Source: Candidatus Brocadia sp.
GTDB taxonomy: Bacteria; Planctomycetota; Brocadiia; Brocadiales; Brocadiaceae
Assembly: GCA_013360945.1 (NCBI GenBank)
Contig: JABWAQ010000029.1
Location: 1 to 35,636 of the forward strand
Direction of reading: 5' to 3'
DNA length: 35,636 nucleotides
Part shown: piece by piece, positions 17,346 through 27,107 of the stretch
Layout: the number at the start of each line of letters is the position of its first letter
Position numbering within the stretch: position 1 is the first letter of the stretch
Position numbers and translations under genes: made by a program
The notes under the pieces: generated by a model
The model's input: the letters and a program-made list of their open reading frames with translations, nothing else
Databases searched by the model: none
What the model was told of the DNA's origin: nothing

Positions 17346-19847
17346 ATGCAACGCCCTATTGTTTTTATTGCCCTTTTGCTTATATGCGGCATATACGTGG
17401 GGTCGCACACAAATATCCCCATGTATTTTACACTCGGGACATGCCTCTTATTATGGACGCTCTGCCTTCTGTCTTTTTGTTCACACAAGTTCAGAATATT
17501 CTTGCTGCCATGCATGTCCATCTTTTTTATTGTGATATCGATGGCATACTATGAATGCCGGACTGATTATCCCCGGACGAACCGTATTGAACACGTTCTA
17601 GCCACTAATAAATCCGTACAACGCATTACAGGAATAATTATAAATCCACCTGTTATTTTTGATGAAGACACCTTGAATAAACGACTCCTTCAGTTCAAAT
17701 CAGGACGGCTTTCAAGGAAATCTCATTACAAAATCTCTTTTATAATCCGTGTTGAAGGGATAGAAACCGTATCGGGATGGAAAAACATATCCGGTATTAT
17801 GAAAGTAAATGTATATCTATCAGAAGAGGAAATTTTGAAGGCAAACGATACGTTACCTATTGTAAATAAGTTAGTCTACGGACAAAGAGTGACACTTTTC
17901 GGGTATGCATTTCTTCCTAAACCTCCCGGCAATCCGGGTGAATTCGATTACAAAAGCTACTTGCAAAGACAGATGCCGTCTGTCCGCTGTTTAATGACCA
18001 TTGTCAATACACACAACATACAGGTCAGAGAGTCATATCATAATAATTGGATATATCGTTTCGTATATGCTTTACATAATTCATTAAACAATACCATTTA
18101 CACACATACTTTTAGCGGCAGCGCCCCGCTGATCAGCAGCATGTTATTAGGGAACAGGGTTGATCTCCCGAGCGAAACAATCGACAACTTTATGAAGACA
18201 GGTATCATTCACTTCATTGCTATCAGTGGTTTTAATGTAGGGATTGTAGTCTTTACCGCATTGTTGCCACTGCGCTTCCTGGGAATAAATCAAACGTTAT
18301 CAACACTCATCATCATAAGCATCGTTGTCTTATATACCCTTTTAACTGGACTTAACCCACCCGTACTCCGCGCCAGCATAATGGCTGTTGTTTTCTTCAG
18401 TAGTTTTTTGGTGCGAAGGCAATGGGACATCACCAGCGGTATCTTTACCGCCATATTTTTTATCCTTGTCAGAAACCCATCCGATCTTTTTAATATCGGA
18501 TTTCAGTTATCGGTACTGGCAACGATGGGCATCGTCTATGGAACATCGAGGATTGAAGGCGTCCTGTTCAAAACGGCCTTACTCATAGAAAAATTACAAG
18601 CAAAGGAGGAACGGGGGCGGTTCTTTTTTTTAAAAAAATATCTCCGCAAATCCTTCTGTGTTTCCCTTGCTGCATGGTTGGCAACCTTTCCCCTTACGGC
18701 CCATTATTTTCACCTTTTTACACCATTTATCTCTATCATCAACATCATCGTGTTCCCACTATTCTGGATCATCATTGTTTGTGGTATTATATTATTAACA
18801 CTCGGAACGATATGTCCTCCCCTGGCGGCCGTTTCTGCATGGTTGGCATCCAATACAGATATTGTGTTAGAATCCCTTGTTTCAAACCTTGCATCGTTAC
18901 CGTATTCCAGCTTCTACATCATCGGGCCTTCACCGACAGAGATCGTGGTATATTATCTATTCACCCTCCTGGTTCTTTATCGCAACTATGTATCAATAGA
19001 TCCGGTCAGAATTGCAATTTTTGGCCTGCTTAGCGCTAATATTTTCGCTTTTTCAAGCATACTTAAACTGCCCCATCGTTCTTTAACGATCACCTGCTTA
19101 GACGTAGGCCACGGAAGTGCTATACTTATTCAATTCCCCAACAGGAAAAACATCTTATACGATGTGGGCTCATGGCAGAATTACGATATAGGGAAAAATA
19201 TTGTAGCTCCATTTTTATGGAATCAGCGTATTAAAAAGATTGATCTTGTAATCCTTTCCCACGAGCATGAAGACCACTTTAACGGTTTGCCATCTGTTAT
19301 CGAAAGATTCACGGTAAATTCCGTTTATTCACAGTCGCATCTGTTTTCATCAGAAGCAGGGCAAAGAATACTCACCGCTCTCGACAAAAAAAACATTCGT
19401 ACCGCAGCACTCTCTTATGGTGAGGTTTTAATGGGGTTTGAACCTGCGGTTGTAAAGATATTAAATCCACCATCATTTGCCTTTGCAGTGGGCGCAACAA
19501 ATGACAATTCTTGTGTTTTAAAAATTGAATACCTTGGACATTCCATCCTTCTCTGTGCCGACATCGAGGAACGAGGAATTGAATTACTCTTGTCAAAATC
19601 TCCAGAAATCAGGGCTACTATCGTCCAGGTGCCTCATCATGGTTCATTCATAAACAACATGGCGGTGTTTATGAATGCTGTACTACCCAGATACGCCTTC
19701 ATCAATTCGAGTGAAGGTATTTTTTCACACAAGACGTTCGACATCTTGCAAAAACACCATATCGAAGTTTTTCAGACGCATCGGAAAGGGGCTATAACAT
19801 TCACTCTGGATAAAAACGGAATAACATACGCTACCTATGGTAGATAA
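17346..19847 (+). CDS. comEC: ComEC/Rec2 DNA-uptake channel protein
   Basis: An 833-residue inner-membrane protein that in transformable bacteria carries single-stranded DNA into the cell. N-terminal membrane helices (about 1-65) precede an OB-like DUF4131 region. The competence domain follows from about 245, with many membrane segments and the conserved HFIAISGFNVGIV and GLNPPVLRASIMA blocks. A C-terminal metallo-beta-lactamase domain starts ITCLDVGHGSAILIQFPN (about 580), with LSHEHEDHFNGL near 637-648 and VPHHGSF near 761. All three parts are present, so the protein is full length. The HEHEDH form replaces the usual HxDxDH. The start ATG at 17346 has a weak ribosome binding site. It lies 5 kb upstream of pilus-like genes on the same strand, which fits a DNA-uptake role but does not prove it. 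Confidence 0.93.
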   Translation: MQRPIVFIALLLICGIYVGSHTNIPMYFTLGTCLLLWTLCLLSFCSHKFRIFLLPCMSIFFIVISMAYYECRTDYPRTNRIEHVLATNKSVQRITGIIINPPVIFDEDTLNKRLLQFKSGRLSRKSHYKISFIIRVEGIETVSGWKNISGIMKVNVYLSEEEILKANDTLPIVNKLVYGQRVTLFGYAFLPKPPGNPGEFDYKSYLQRQMPSVRCLMTIVNTHNIQVRESYHNNWIYRFVYALHNSLNNTIYTHTFSGSAPLISSMLLGNRVDLPSETIDNFMKTGIIHFIAISGFNVGIVVFTALLPLRFLGINQTLSTLIIISIVVLYTLLTGLNPPVLRASIMAVVFFSSFLVRRQWDITSGIFTAIFFILVRNPSDLFNIGFQLSVLATMGIVYGTSRIEGVLFKTALLIEKLQAKEERGRFFFLKKYLRKSFCVSLAAWLATFPLTAHYFHLFTPFISIINIIVFPLFWIIIVCGIILLTLGTICPPLAAVSAWLASNTDIVLESLVSNLASLPYSSFYIIGPSPTEIVVYYLFTLLVLYRNYVSIDPVRIAIFGLLSANIFAFSSILKLPHRSLTITCLDVGHGSAILIQFPNRKNILYDVGSWQNYDIGKNIVAPFLWNQRIKKIDLVILSHEHEDHFNGLPSVIERFTVNSVYSQSHLFSSEAGQRILTALDKKNIRTAALSYGEVLMGFEPAVVKILNPPSFAFAVGATNDNSCVLKIEYLGHSILLCADIEERGIELLLSKSPEIRATIVQVPHHGSFINNMAVFMNAVLPRYAFINSSEGIFSHKTFDILQKHHIEVFQTHRKGAITFTLDKNGITYATYGR

Positions 19848-19885
19848 GGTTTTAACATTGTCATTTTCAATAAGATGCGTTTATT

Positions 19886-19913
19886 TTGCTTATTTTAAAT
19901 TATATTGTATAAT
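19886..19913 (+). promoter_or_regulatory. Possible sigma-70 promoter for the miaA-pil operon
   Basis: TTGCTT (19886-19891), 16-bp spacer, perfect TATAAT (19908-19913), 87 bp upstream of the chosen miaA start. The -35 is weak (3 of 6), but the position between the comEC stop and miaA is fitting. If used, it also argues against a start at the TTG at 19905. Confidence 0.4.
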
Positions 19914-20000
19914 CAAGCCGTTGATTTTTTATACATTCACGTCATAAAAGTATACATTTTTTCAATTATATCCAAAATATACCCTATCCAAAACATACCC

Positions 20001-20954
20001 ATGCCTCTACCAATTTGGATACTTACAGGCCCCACGGCAAGCGGAAAGACAGACATTGGCTTAAAAATTGCTGAAAATATCAATGCCGAGGTTGTCTCTG
20101 CCGATTCCATGCTTGTATATCGGGGTATGGATATTGGCACAGAGAAACCTTCTCTTGCCGTAAGGAGCAAAATTCCACATCATTTAATCGACATTGTGGA
20201 ACCCTGGCAGGAATACAGCGTAGGTCAGTATGTGAAAGATTTTGAAGTTGTTGCACAAAGTCTCTATCAACAAGGGAAACTCTTCATCGTTGTGGGCGGG
20301 ACTGCTCTTTATTTAAAAGCCATTATGGATGGATTGTTTGAAGGCCCACCTGCAGATTGGGAATATCGGGATTACTTAAGGTCTATTGCCGTGGAAAAAG
20401 GCCCAAATTACCTGCATAAAATGCTTGCCGAGGTTGACCCTGAAACAGCCGCTAAGTTACATTTCAATGATCAAAAGAGGGTCATCAGGGCGCTTGAGGT
20501 TTTTAAAACAACCGGACATCGCATCTCATCGTTTCAAACTCAATTTGGCCATAAAAATCCGAACCATCATTGCACACCCGTTGCAATCGATTACGATCGT
20601 GACATTTTATACAAACGCATAGAAACACGTGTAGATCGTATGTTTGTGCGCGGCCTTGTGGACGAAGTCCGAACATTGTTAAGCAATCCCTTGGGATTAA
20701 GCAAACAAGCTTCTCAGGCGCTTGGTTACAAAGAGGTTATCGATTTTCTCAGGGGAAAGTATACACTTTCAGAGGTTACCAGTGAAATTAAACAAAGGAC
20801 ACGCCGCTTTGCAAAAAGGCAGATGACGTGGTTCAGAAGTTTTTCGAATATTCACTGGATTCATGCCAGCGCAGAGTCCGAGACGACGAAACTTTCAGAA
20901 GAGGTCATTGAATATCTTACTCAAAATAAATCCTTATCGAAAGAAACAAGGTAA
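20001..20954 (+). CDS. miaA: tRNA dimethylallyltransferase
   Basis: A 317-residue enzyme that transfers a dimethylallyl group to A37 of tRNAs reading UNN codons. P-loop WILTGPTASGKT (G10-T17), then DSMLVYRGMDIGTEKP, HHLIDIVEPWQEYSVGQYVK, VVGGTALYLKAIMDGLF and the C-terminal QALGYKEVIDF and RRFAKRQMTWFR blocks: the complete family set. The frame is open to a TTG at 19905, but the extra residues are not part of the family, so the ATG at 20001 is the start. The next gene begins directly after its stop, so it heads the pilus-like operon. Confidence 0.96.
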   Translation: MPLPIWILTGPTASGKTDIGLKIAENINAEVVSADSMLVYRGMDIGTEKPSLAVRSKIPHHLIDIVEPWQEYSVGQYVKDFEVVAQSLYQQGKLFIVVGGTALYLKAIMDGLFEGPPADWEYRDYLRSIAVEKGPNYLHKMLAEVDPETAAKLHFNDQKRVIRALEVFKTTGHRISSFQTQFGHKNPNHHCTPVAIDYDRDILYKRIETRVDRMFVRGLVDEVRTLLSNPLGLSKQASQALGYKEVIDFLRGKYTLSEVTSEIKQRTRRFAKRQMTWFRSFSNIHWIHASAESETTKLSEEVIEYLTQNKSLSKETR

Positions 20955-22706
20955 ATGAAATACCGTCATTTGCACATTTCATCCCGAGTACGCAACTTTA
21001 GCATCCAGAAAGTAAGGCGCACCCTGATGCAATACAGGACAAAGACTGCTTGGGGTCTGGATATCGGTGGTCACGCTTTAAAGGCAGTAAAAATTACACA
21101 AACCACGGATGGATTATTGATTACCGATATGGATATCATTGAATATTCCACCCATCCTCGCGATGTGAACTTCTTACCGTCTCCCTGCATTAAAGAGGCT
21201 GTTCAAACTTTTTTGGCAAAACACAACATTGCCAAGACTGATAATGTATTGATTTCTATCCCAGGTCAATTCGTATTATCCAGATTCACTATAATCCCTC
21301 CTGTAAGCAAGAAACAATTAAAAGATATTGTCAATTATGAGGCAAAACAACAAATTCCCTTTGACCTCAAAGACATTATATGGGATTACCAACAATTAAT
21401 TGAACGGGTACCAGGTACGGAAGGTGCGGAGATTGGGCTGTTTGCGTCTAAAAGAGCGACACTTGACCAGTTATTGACAAATACCTCCCCCCTGGAGTCT
21501 AAGTTAACGGCAATTCAAGCCTCGCCCCTGGCTCTTTCCAACTTCATTTCTTTTGATCAACAAATTGACGGCTTGACCATTATCATAAATTCAGAAACAG
21601 AAAATACTGACTTGATTATCGTTGACGATTCATATTTTTGGCTGAGAAGCATCCCGATCTCCGCGATAGATGCCGATCTTGTTAAAGAAATCCAGAGATC
21701 GATGGAATATTACAAATCTTTAACGAAAGAGGCGGTTAATTTCAAAACCATTTTACTCATGGGAAATAAATTTAAAGACCCGCTCAACGTGAAATTTATC
21801 ACCGAAAATTTTGCCTATGAGGTGAAAATTCTCAATACCGTAAACAATTTGAAATTATCCGGCAACGTTCAGCCTGCCAATTTCAACGAAAACGTGCTGC
21901 ATTTGGGCGTTGCCTTGGGACTTGCACTCCAGGGCATCGGATCAGGCAGAATAAAGATAAACCTATTACCCCGGGAACTCATCAAAGCCGCAGTGATGGC
22001 AAAGAAGAAACCTTACGCCATAGTCACTCTCGGCTGCTTAGCCCTGTCATTCACCATTCAATATTGTGGATTGCACACCCGAATCGCGCATCTTCATCAT
22101 TCCAACAACCAGCATCAAATGGTATTACAAAATATAAAAGACCTCGAAAGGAAGTATAAAAATACCGAAAACCTTGCACAAGCAAACAAGTCAGCGCTCG
22201 ACCTTGTTTCCTCCGTCGATTCTTCCAGATTTATTTGGATGGAAGTACTGAACAAATTACTCTCCCTGATGCCTGACAATGTGTCTATAACCAGTATCCA
22301 GTCCGCATGGATAGCTGCAGATACCATGAAAACTGAAGGTGTGACCAAACTATCACCAGGTTCTTCCCCGATCAAAAAAACGATCTATCCCACAAAACCT
22401 GATACTTCCTCAAAATTACTCCTTATGGGGATCAAAGGAGAAAGCAAGGAACCGAGTATGCGTTTTATAGAAGAACGTATCTTAAAACCTATTCAAAACT
22501 TAACCGTTTTTGATCAAAAAGTCCCTGCATTCAAAAATGTGGAAATCGTCCCAGGCTCGTCCCGGCAAGTCGATCATAAAAATGGCGGTGAAAGTTATAT
22601 CAGTTTTGAGATACGATGGATTGTAAAGTCCAGAGATGAAATCCAATTCGAGGAAACTTCATTGTCATTAGCCAATGGAACTTCAACACCACTCAAAAAA
22701 TCATGA
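20955..22706 (+). CDS. PilM-PilN fusion protein (type IV pilus/T2SS inner-membrane assembly)
   Basis: A 583-residue protein combining two pilus assembly proteins. Residues about 25-330 are a PilM actin-like ATPase: AWGLDIGGHALKAVKIT, LISIPGQFVLSRF, DIVNYEAKQQIPFDL and IIINSETENTDLIIVDD. At about 333 comes the PilN signature KINLLPRELI, normally at the extreme N-terminus of PilN. A membrane helix follows (YAIVTLGCLALSFTIQYCGL, about 352-372), then a coiled coil and a periplasmic PilN-like domain (MEVLNKLLSLMPDNVSITSI). PilM normally binds the cytoplasmic N-terminal tail of PilN, so here that contact is made covalent. An internal ATG at 21027 is an alternative start close to the PilM core. It begins right after the miaA stop and overlaps the next gene by 4 bp (ATGA). 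Confidence 0.85.
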   Translation: MKYRHLHISSRVRNFSIQKVRRTLMQYRTKTAWGLDIGGHALKAVKITQTTDGLLITDMDIIEYSTHPRDVNFLPSPCIKEAVQTFLAKHNIAKTDNVLISIPGQFVLSRFTIIPPVSKKQLKDIVNYEAKQQIPFDLKDIIWDYQQLIERVPGTEGAEIGLFASKRATLDQLLTNTSPLESKLTAIQASPLALSNFISFDQQIDGLTIIINSETENTDLIIVDDSYFWLRSIPISAIDADLVKEIQRSMEYYKSLTKEAVNFKTILLMGNKFKDPLNVKFITENFAYEVKILNTVNNLKLSGNVQPANFNENVLHLGVALGLALQGIGSGRIKINLLPRELIKAAVMAKKKPYAIVTLGCLALSFTIQYCGLHTRIAHLHHSNNQHQMVLQNIKDLERKYKNTENLAQANKSALDLVSSVDSSRFIWMEVLNKLLSLMPDNVSITSIQSAWIAADTMKTEGVTKLSPGSSPIKKTIYPTKPDTSSKLLLMGIKGESKEPSMRFIEERILKPIQNLTVFDQKVPAFKNVEIVPGSSRQVDHKNGGESYISFEIRWIVKSRDEIQFEETSLSLANGTSTPLKKS

Positions 22707-23608
22707 ATATCGGCAGAGGTATGAACTTCTTAAAACTTAGAAAAATATCTTCAGGCATTTTTGCCGGGGCGCAGGGTTTTTGGATAGTCTTTGGCATTGT
22801 CTTTTTCGTCTTTTTGATTTTCTTGTTTGTATGTATGTCCCCATTATCAAATCAATATGCAAAGACTTGCAAAGACATCGAAGATTTATTAACCGCTTTG
22901 GAGAGATACGCTCTAAAAAAAGACCTTTATAATGAGTCATGGATCGCATCAATAAGACAAGAGTCAGACCTTTATGATAAGGAGCTTGGAAAGTGCAAGT
23001 CCTTTCTTAAAGAAAGAGACGGACGACTGGAAACAATTTTTTCACGGGAAGACCCCGGAAAAGGTCTGATAAAAATTGAAGACGAAGTACTCTGGAAGAA
23101 CGAATATGTTAAAAGGGTCTCTGAGTTGTTAACAAAATTAAAGGCAAATAATATTGCCGTGAATGAAAGCGACCTGCCATTTCAAAACTGGGGACCGGAC
23201 ATCCCGACATGGGATACAATCCTGCCTGCACAAAAGAGGTTCTGGATACTGGAAGCGATTGTCAATATTGCCCTGAACAATACCGGAATTATAAAACTCG
23301 GGAAGATTACCTTCCGGGAATCGCCATATACTTACGACCCTTCCTTTGCAGAGCTTTACACTGTTATACCGGTTACCATCAAGGTTGAATTGGAGGCGGA
23401 TCGTATCCAATTTTTATTGCACAATATTTTGAAGTCGGACATCCCATTTGTTATTGAGAATATTATCGCTTTATGTGCCGACAAAGTTACGAATTCCGGC
23501 CGTTTGCCGGAAAATGAAGGCGCTCTAAATAAGGATACGAACAACCACGTATCCAATCCTATTATTGATATCACGATTGATGCCTATGTCATTGATTACA
23601 AAGCATAA
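22703..23608 (+). CDS. PilO/GspM-like inner-membrane assembly protein (putative)
   Basis: 301 residues. Short cytoplasmic N-terminus, one membrane helix (about 26-49, FWIVFGIVFFVFLIFLFVCM), then a helical segment likely to form a coiled coil (about 55-150) and a periplasmic alpha/beta domain. This topology and its place directly after the PilM-PilN fusion, with a 4-bp overlap, point to the PilO/GspM position. Sequence similarity is not evident by eye, so the name rests on layout. Translational coupling to the preceding gene is likely. Confidence 0.6.
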   Translation: MNIGRGMNFLKLRKISSGIFAGAQGFWIVFGIVFFVFLIFLFVCMSPLSNQYAKTCKDIEDLLTALERYALKKDLYNESWIASIRQESDLYDKELGKCKSFLKERDGRLETIFSREDPGKGLIKIEDEVLWKNEYVKRVSELLTKLKANNIAVNESDLPFQNWGPDIPTWDTILPAQKRFWILEAIVNIALNNTGIIKLGKITFRESPYTYDPSFAELYTVIPVTIKVELEADRIQFLLHNILKSDIPFVIENIIALCADKVTNSGRLPENEGALNKDTNNHVSNPIIDITIDAYVIDYKA

Positions 23609-23639
23609 GAATAGCACTTTTACATATCAGAATTTAATC

Positions 23640-24440
23640 ATGGATATTAAAAACTTTACCTTTAACCATGGTGAAAAACTTGTGCTTGTCGCTTCCATTG
23701 GGTATCTCATTTATATAATAATTCATACCTTTATTACCTCAAATTTAGAGATGCACAGGATCGATACAAAATTGCTATCATTATCGAGTGCAATTGACAC
23801 GAAACTCAAAACAAGCACACCACCTGCTATAGATAAAGAACTTAAAACCGCTGCACAGTTAGAATCGCGTCTTACAACTCCTCCTGCTGCCAATCTTTTA
23901 CAACGATCCCATATCTTCAGCAAATTCACAACGGGGAAAACAATCTCAGATATCACGACAAGGGATTTATTAAAAAGACCGGAATTACAAGCCTTTCAGC
24001 GTTCGGAGATTACTGCCCCAGGAACTACAGAATTTATCCTGAAAGGAGGAACCACTGATATGGCATTGATTCAAGTCAGGAAATTCTATAAAGAAAAATG
24101 GTGGACAGAAAGTTTTACCGTGGAAAGAGGAGAAACAATTGGCAGGGAAAAAACTATTGGGAAAGAAGACGTGGATTTTGATACACGTTGTACATTGATA
24201 GAGATTATTCCTTTTGCACAAAAGCCACTCATCATGAGGAAAACTACCGTCTTACGGAATGAAAAGGGTGAATTTCTCGGCACCTCTCTGATGGAAGAAA
24301 GATACATGATTTCAACCTCAAAGATTGTATTTGAAAATAAAAAAGAGGAGTCCTTTGATTTGTGGATAGGAGAATTAGTAAATTTGGGAACAGAAACGGT
24401 TACGATTCATTCATTAGCAAATGCCGCTTCGGCTAACTAA
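23640..24440 (+). CDS. Inner-membrane protein of the pilus-like operon (unknown, PilP/GspC position)
   Basis: 266 residues. One N-terminal membrane helix (KLVLVASIGYLIYIIIHTFIT, about 13-35), a Thr/Pro-rich linker, then a periplasmic domain with beta character (LQAFQRSEITAPGTTEFILK; VTIHSLANAASAN at the end). PilP and GspC, which link the inner-membrane ring to the secretin, share this arrangement of helix, linker and small beta domain, and the gene lies directly before the secretin. I do not recognise the family otherwise. The frame is open from an ATG at 23565 that would overlap the preceding gene by 44 bp; the ATG at 23640 sits close to the membrane helix and is preferred. Confidence 0.55.
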   Translation: MDIKNFTFNHGEKLVLVASIGYLIYIIIHTFITSNLEMHRIDTKLLSLSSAIDTKLKTSTPPAIDKELKTAAQLESRLTTPPAANLLQRSHIFSKFTTGKTISDITTRDLLKRPELQAFQRSEITAPGTTEFILKGGTTDMALIQVRKFYKEKWWTESFTVERGETIGREKTIGKEDVDFDTRCTLIEIIPFAQKPLIMRKTTVLRNEKGEFLGTSLMEERYMISTSKIVFENKKEESFDLWIGELVNLGTETVTIHSLANAASAN

Positions 24441-24467
24441 CAATACCTTTTTTAAAAAGGGGCTTAC

Positions 24468-26696
24468 ATGAAAAGCATCTCTACCCCAATCTCAATCATT
24501 ATTTTGAGTATATGTTTATCCTTCCTTGTACCGGATCAACCCCTGGCACAAAACAAAGATACCTCAGAAGCGGAATCTCCTCCCGTAAATAATTATTATC
24601 TGAGGACTGCCAAAGTATACTTTGGACTGAAGGACTACGCAAAAGCCATTGACTCACTGGAATTAGCCATTTTGCTGGAACCTGATAACGCAGAAGCGCA
24701 AACATTGCTGAAAGAGTCCAGAATGCTTTTTGAAGGGGGAAAAACCGCGTCTGCAACAGAGGACAAAACCAGCGCACTTACCGAAACGGCTGCCCCGTCT
24801 CCCGCAGATAAATATCCGGAATCTTCCCTGCAAGACGCATACACCGCTATCAAAGAGAAGCGATATGATGATGCGGTCGAAATAACCGATTCAATACTTG
24901 CTTCGGACCCTGACAATAGCGAGGCATTGTACCTTAAAGAAAAAACAAACGATATGAAACACAAAAATTTCACCATGAATCTAAAAGCAACGCACACGCA
25001 GGAAAAATTAAAAAGCCATGAATACCTCAGAGAGGCAGCTATTCCCTATCAAGACACGTTACGGTTTCCTGAAAAAAGTCACTGGAAAGATATTTCAAGA
25101 CGCACACTTCCAGAGTTGGATAAAATTGTAGAGGAAAATAAAAGAAAGACAGAGCAACTTCGGCTCATTCCAAATCCCGTTATTGAGTCTGTCCCAAAAG
25201 TCATTGAGGATGCCCTGAATACGATCATTTCGTTCGAATTTTTAGACACCCCATTAAAGGACATCGTTGCCTTTATAAGAGAAAAAACAATGATTAACAT
25301 GATCATCGATCCAGAGGCAGGAAATGCCTCAGTTTCATTAAAGCTTAAGGATGTGCCGTTAAGGACCGCCCTGAAATATCTCTTACCAAAAAATCATGAA
25401 TATGTAATTGAGGGTGATATTATACATATTTATAAACAAAAAATGGAGATGCGTGTTTACGATGTGAGAGATATTTTAATAAATATGGACGATAAGGAAC
25501 CCCTTGAATTTGATATTACAGCGGCCGCCAGCACTCAATATGGTGGTGGCATGGGTGTAAAAAAAGGAGAGATTGTTAAAGTAAAAGACTCATCGGAACG
25601 AGTATTAGATTTGATAGAACTGATTGTTACCACAATAGAACCCTCATCGTGGTCATCCCGCGCCAGTGTTATTGGCGTTTCCACTGCTGGTGGGCAGCGA
25701 CAAATTAATATTCCTGGTCAGGGTGAAGGGAGCATCATTGCCAGGATGGGTCAGCCTGGAGACATTGTGGTCGTCAACAGTAAATATGTCCATAAACAAA
25801 TTGAGGACCTATTGGCCTCTTTACGATCGTCACAAAACCTCCAGGTGAGCATCGAGGCTCGTTTTATTTCGGTTACGGATAAATTTCTGGAGGATATCGG
25901 AAACGACTTCTCTAAATTTTTTAGCGATGATACATCTATCGATACCGGCGCCGGTAACATTAGTGGAAACCTAAGCGGGGAAGCCGTTACCGGACTCAGC
26001 CTCAATTATTCCATCCTAAATAATTCTATGTTAATTGGTTTTTTACGTGCCATTCAGGAAAGCAAAGACTCTGAGATACTCACATCACCCAGAATAACCC
26101 TTTCCAACACCCAGCGTGGAAACATTGCCGTCGTTAAAACCATTAATTTTGTTCAAAGCACCTCAGTCTCTGAGGGTGTCGTGACTCCTGTTATTGGTAC
26201 GATACCACAGGGAACCACCTTTGACGTAAGACCTGTTGTGTCTGCGGACAGAAAGTACATTTATCTGGAAGTAACCCCTTCCGTGTTTCAAGTTGAACAA
26301 ATAGACACGTTTACTTTTAGTGGATTGACCACAGATGTTACCGTTGGAGGTACTAGTCAGGGCACAACTGTTATACCGCCGGAACAGACTGTTCAATTAC
26401 CTCAAATAAATGTTTCTCAGGTATCCGTAACGGTCTGTGTGCCTGACAAAGGAACACTGATGATTGGCGGATTAGGTTCTATCACCAAAGAAAACCTGAC
26501 AACCGGTGTCCCGATATTATCCAAGATTCCTATCTTAAAACTATTATTCACTCGTAACCAGAAAACTAACGAAAAATCAAATTTGGTTATCCTTTTAAGA
26601 CCTACAATTCTCATCAGGGAAGAGCAAGAAGCAAATTTCCTTAGCCTGTCGAATAAAAAATTTATCATAACAAATTCAAAGAATAAAAAGAAGTAA
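24468..26696 (+). CDS. Outer-membrane secretin (PilQ/GspD-like) with N-terminal TPRs
   Basis: 742 residues. A signal peptide (1 to about 27, LVPDQPLAQ) is followed by TPR-like repeats (YLRTAKVYFGLKDYAKAIDS and SLQDAYTAIKEKRYDDAVEI, about 45-165). An STN/N0-type domain lies at about 250-325 (FEFLDTPLKDIVAFIREKT). The secretin domain runs from about 455 (VSIEARFISVTDKFLEDIG) through ILTSPRITLSNTQRG to the signature GVPILSKIPILKLLF near 681 and NLVILLRPTI at the end. It forms the outer-membrane gate for pili, secreted proteins or DNA. TPRs fused to the secretin may replace a separate pilotin or TPR partner such as PilF. The start has AAGGGG at good spacing. The preceding three genes are its probable inner-membrane partners. 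Confidence 0.9.
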   Translation: MKSISTPISIIILSICLSFLVPDQPLAQNKDTSEAESPPVNNYYLRTAKVYFGLKDYAKAIDSLELAILLEPDNAEAQTLLKESRMLFEGGKTASATEDKTSALTETAAPSPADKYPESSLQDAYTAIKEKRYDDAVEITDSILASDPDNSEALYLKEKTNDMKHKNFTMNLKATHTQEKLKSHEYLREAAIPYQDTLRFPEKSHWKDISRRTLPELDKIVEENKRKTEQLRLIPNPVIESVPKVIEDALNTIISFEFLDTPLKDIVAFIREKTMINMIIDPEAGNASVSLKLKDVPLRTALKYLLPKNHEYVIEGDIIHIYKQKMEMRVYDVRDILINMDDKEPLEFDITAAASTQYGGGMGVKKGEIVKVKDSSERVLDLIELIVTTIEPSSWSSRASVIGVSTAGGQRQINIPGQGEGSIIARMGQPGDIVVVNSKYVHKQIEDLLASLRSSQNLQVSIEARFISVTDKFLEDIGNDFSKFFSDDTSIDTGAGNISGNLSGEAVTGLSLNYSILNNSMLIGFLRAIQESKDSEILTSPRITLSNTQRGNIAVVKTINFVQSTSVSEGVVTPVIGTIPQGTTFDVRPVVSADRKYIYLEVTPSVFQVEQIDTFTFSGLTTDVTVGGTSQGTTVIPPEQTVQLPQINVSQVSVTVCVPDKGTLMIGGLGSITKENLTTGVPILSKIPILKLLFTRNQKTNEKSNLVILLRPTILIREEQEANFLSLSNKKFIITNSKNKKK

Positions 26697-26750
26697 CGGG
26701 TTTCGTTTCAGTTTGACAAACAAAATATCCAATCGGACATGGAGGACCTT

Positions 26751-27098
26751 ATGCATAAAATAGATAGCATGAATACCTTCTTACTCGTTATTATTGCCTT
26801 GCTACTCATGACCTTGATCTTTAAGAATACGGCAAATTATGTCATCGCACAAGGAGATGGGAATGCACAACATGTCTTTGGTGTCGTAGGGGAAAGACAA
26901 GGTAACAGGCAGCCGTTTTACCTTGTAGACACAGCAGAAGAAACTATCATGGTATATGAATATTTCCAGGGAGGAGGATTAGGATTTGTGGCTGCCCGAC
27001 ATTATTCATATGACAAAAAATTGCAAGAATATGGGAAACCTTATGGTTTGTCTATTGAGGAGATCAAATCAGCACTCTCAAAGGCACAAACTAAATAA
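26751..27098 (+). CDS. Small single-pass membrane protein of unknown function
   Basis: 115 residues with one membrane helix (about 7-27, TFLLVIIALLLMTLIFKNTA) and a soluble C-terminal domain that probably lies in the periplasm (YLVDTAEETIMVYEYFQGG). The frame has an ATG at 26739, but the ATG at 26751 is preceded by GGAGG at five bases, which settles the start. It lies 54 bp after the secretin and is probably the last gene of the operon; the convergent amidase ends 9 bp further on. I do not recognise the family. Confidence 0.6.
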   Translation: MHKIDSMNTFLLVIIALLLMTLIFKNTANYVIAQGDGNAQHVFGVVGERQGNRQPFYLVDTAEETIMVYEYFQGGGLGFVAARHYSYDKKLQEYGKPYGLSIEEIKSALSKAQTK

Positions 27099-27107
27099 TG
27101 AAGTCTA

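Noticed and set aside
19905-20000. TTG start of miaA at 19905
   Set aside because: The extra 32 residues are not in the family and the TTG overlaps a TATAAT box; the family start is the ATG at 20001.
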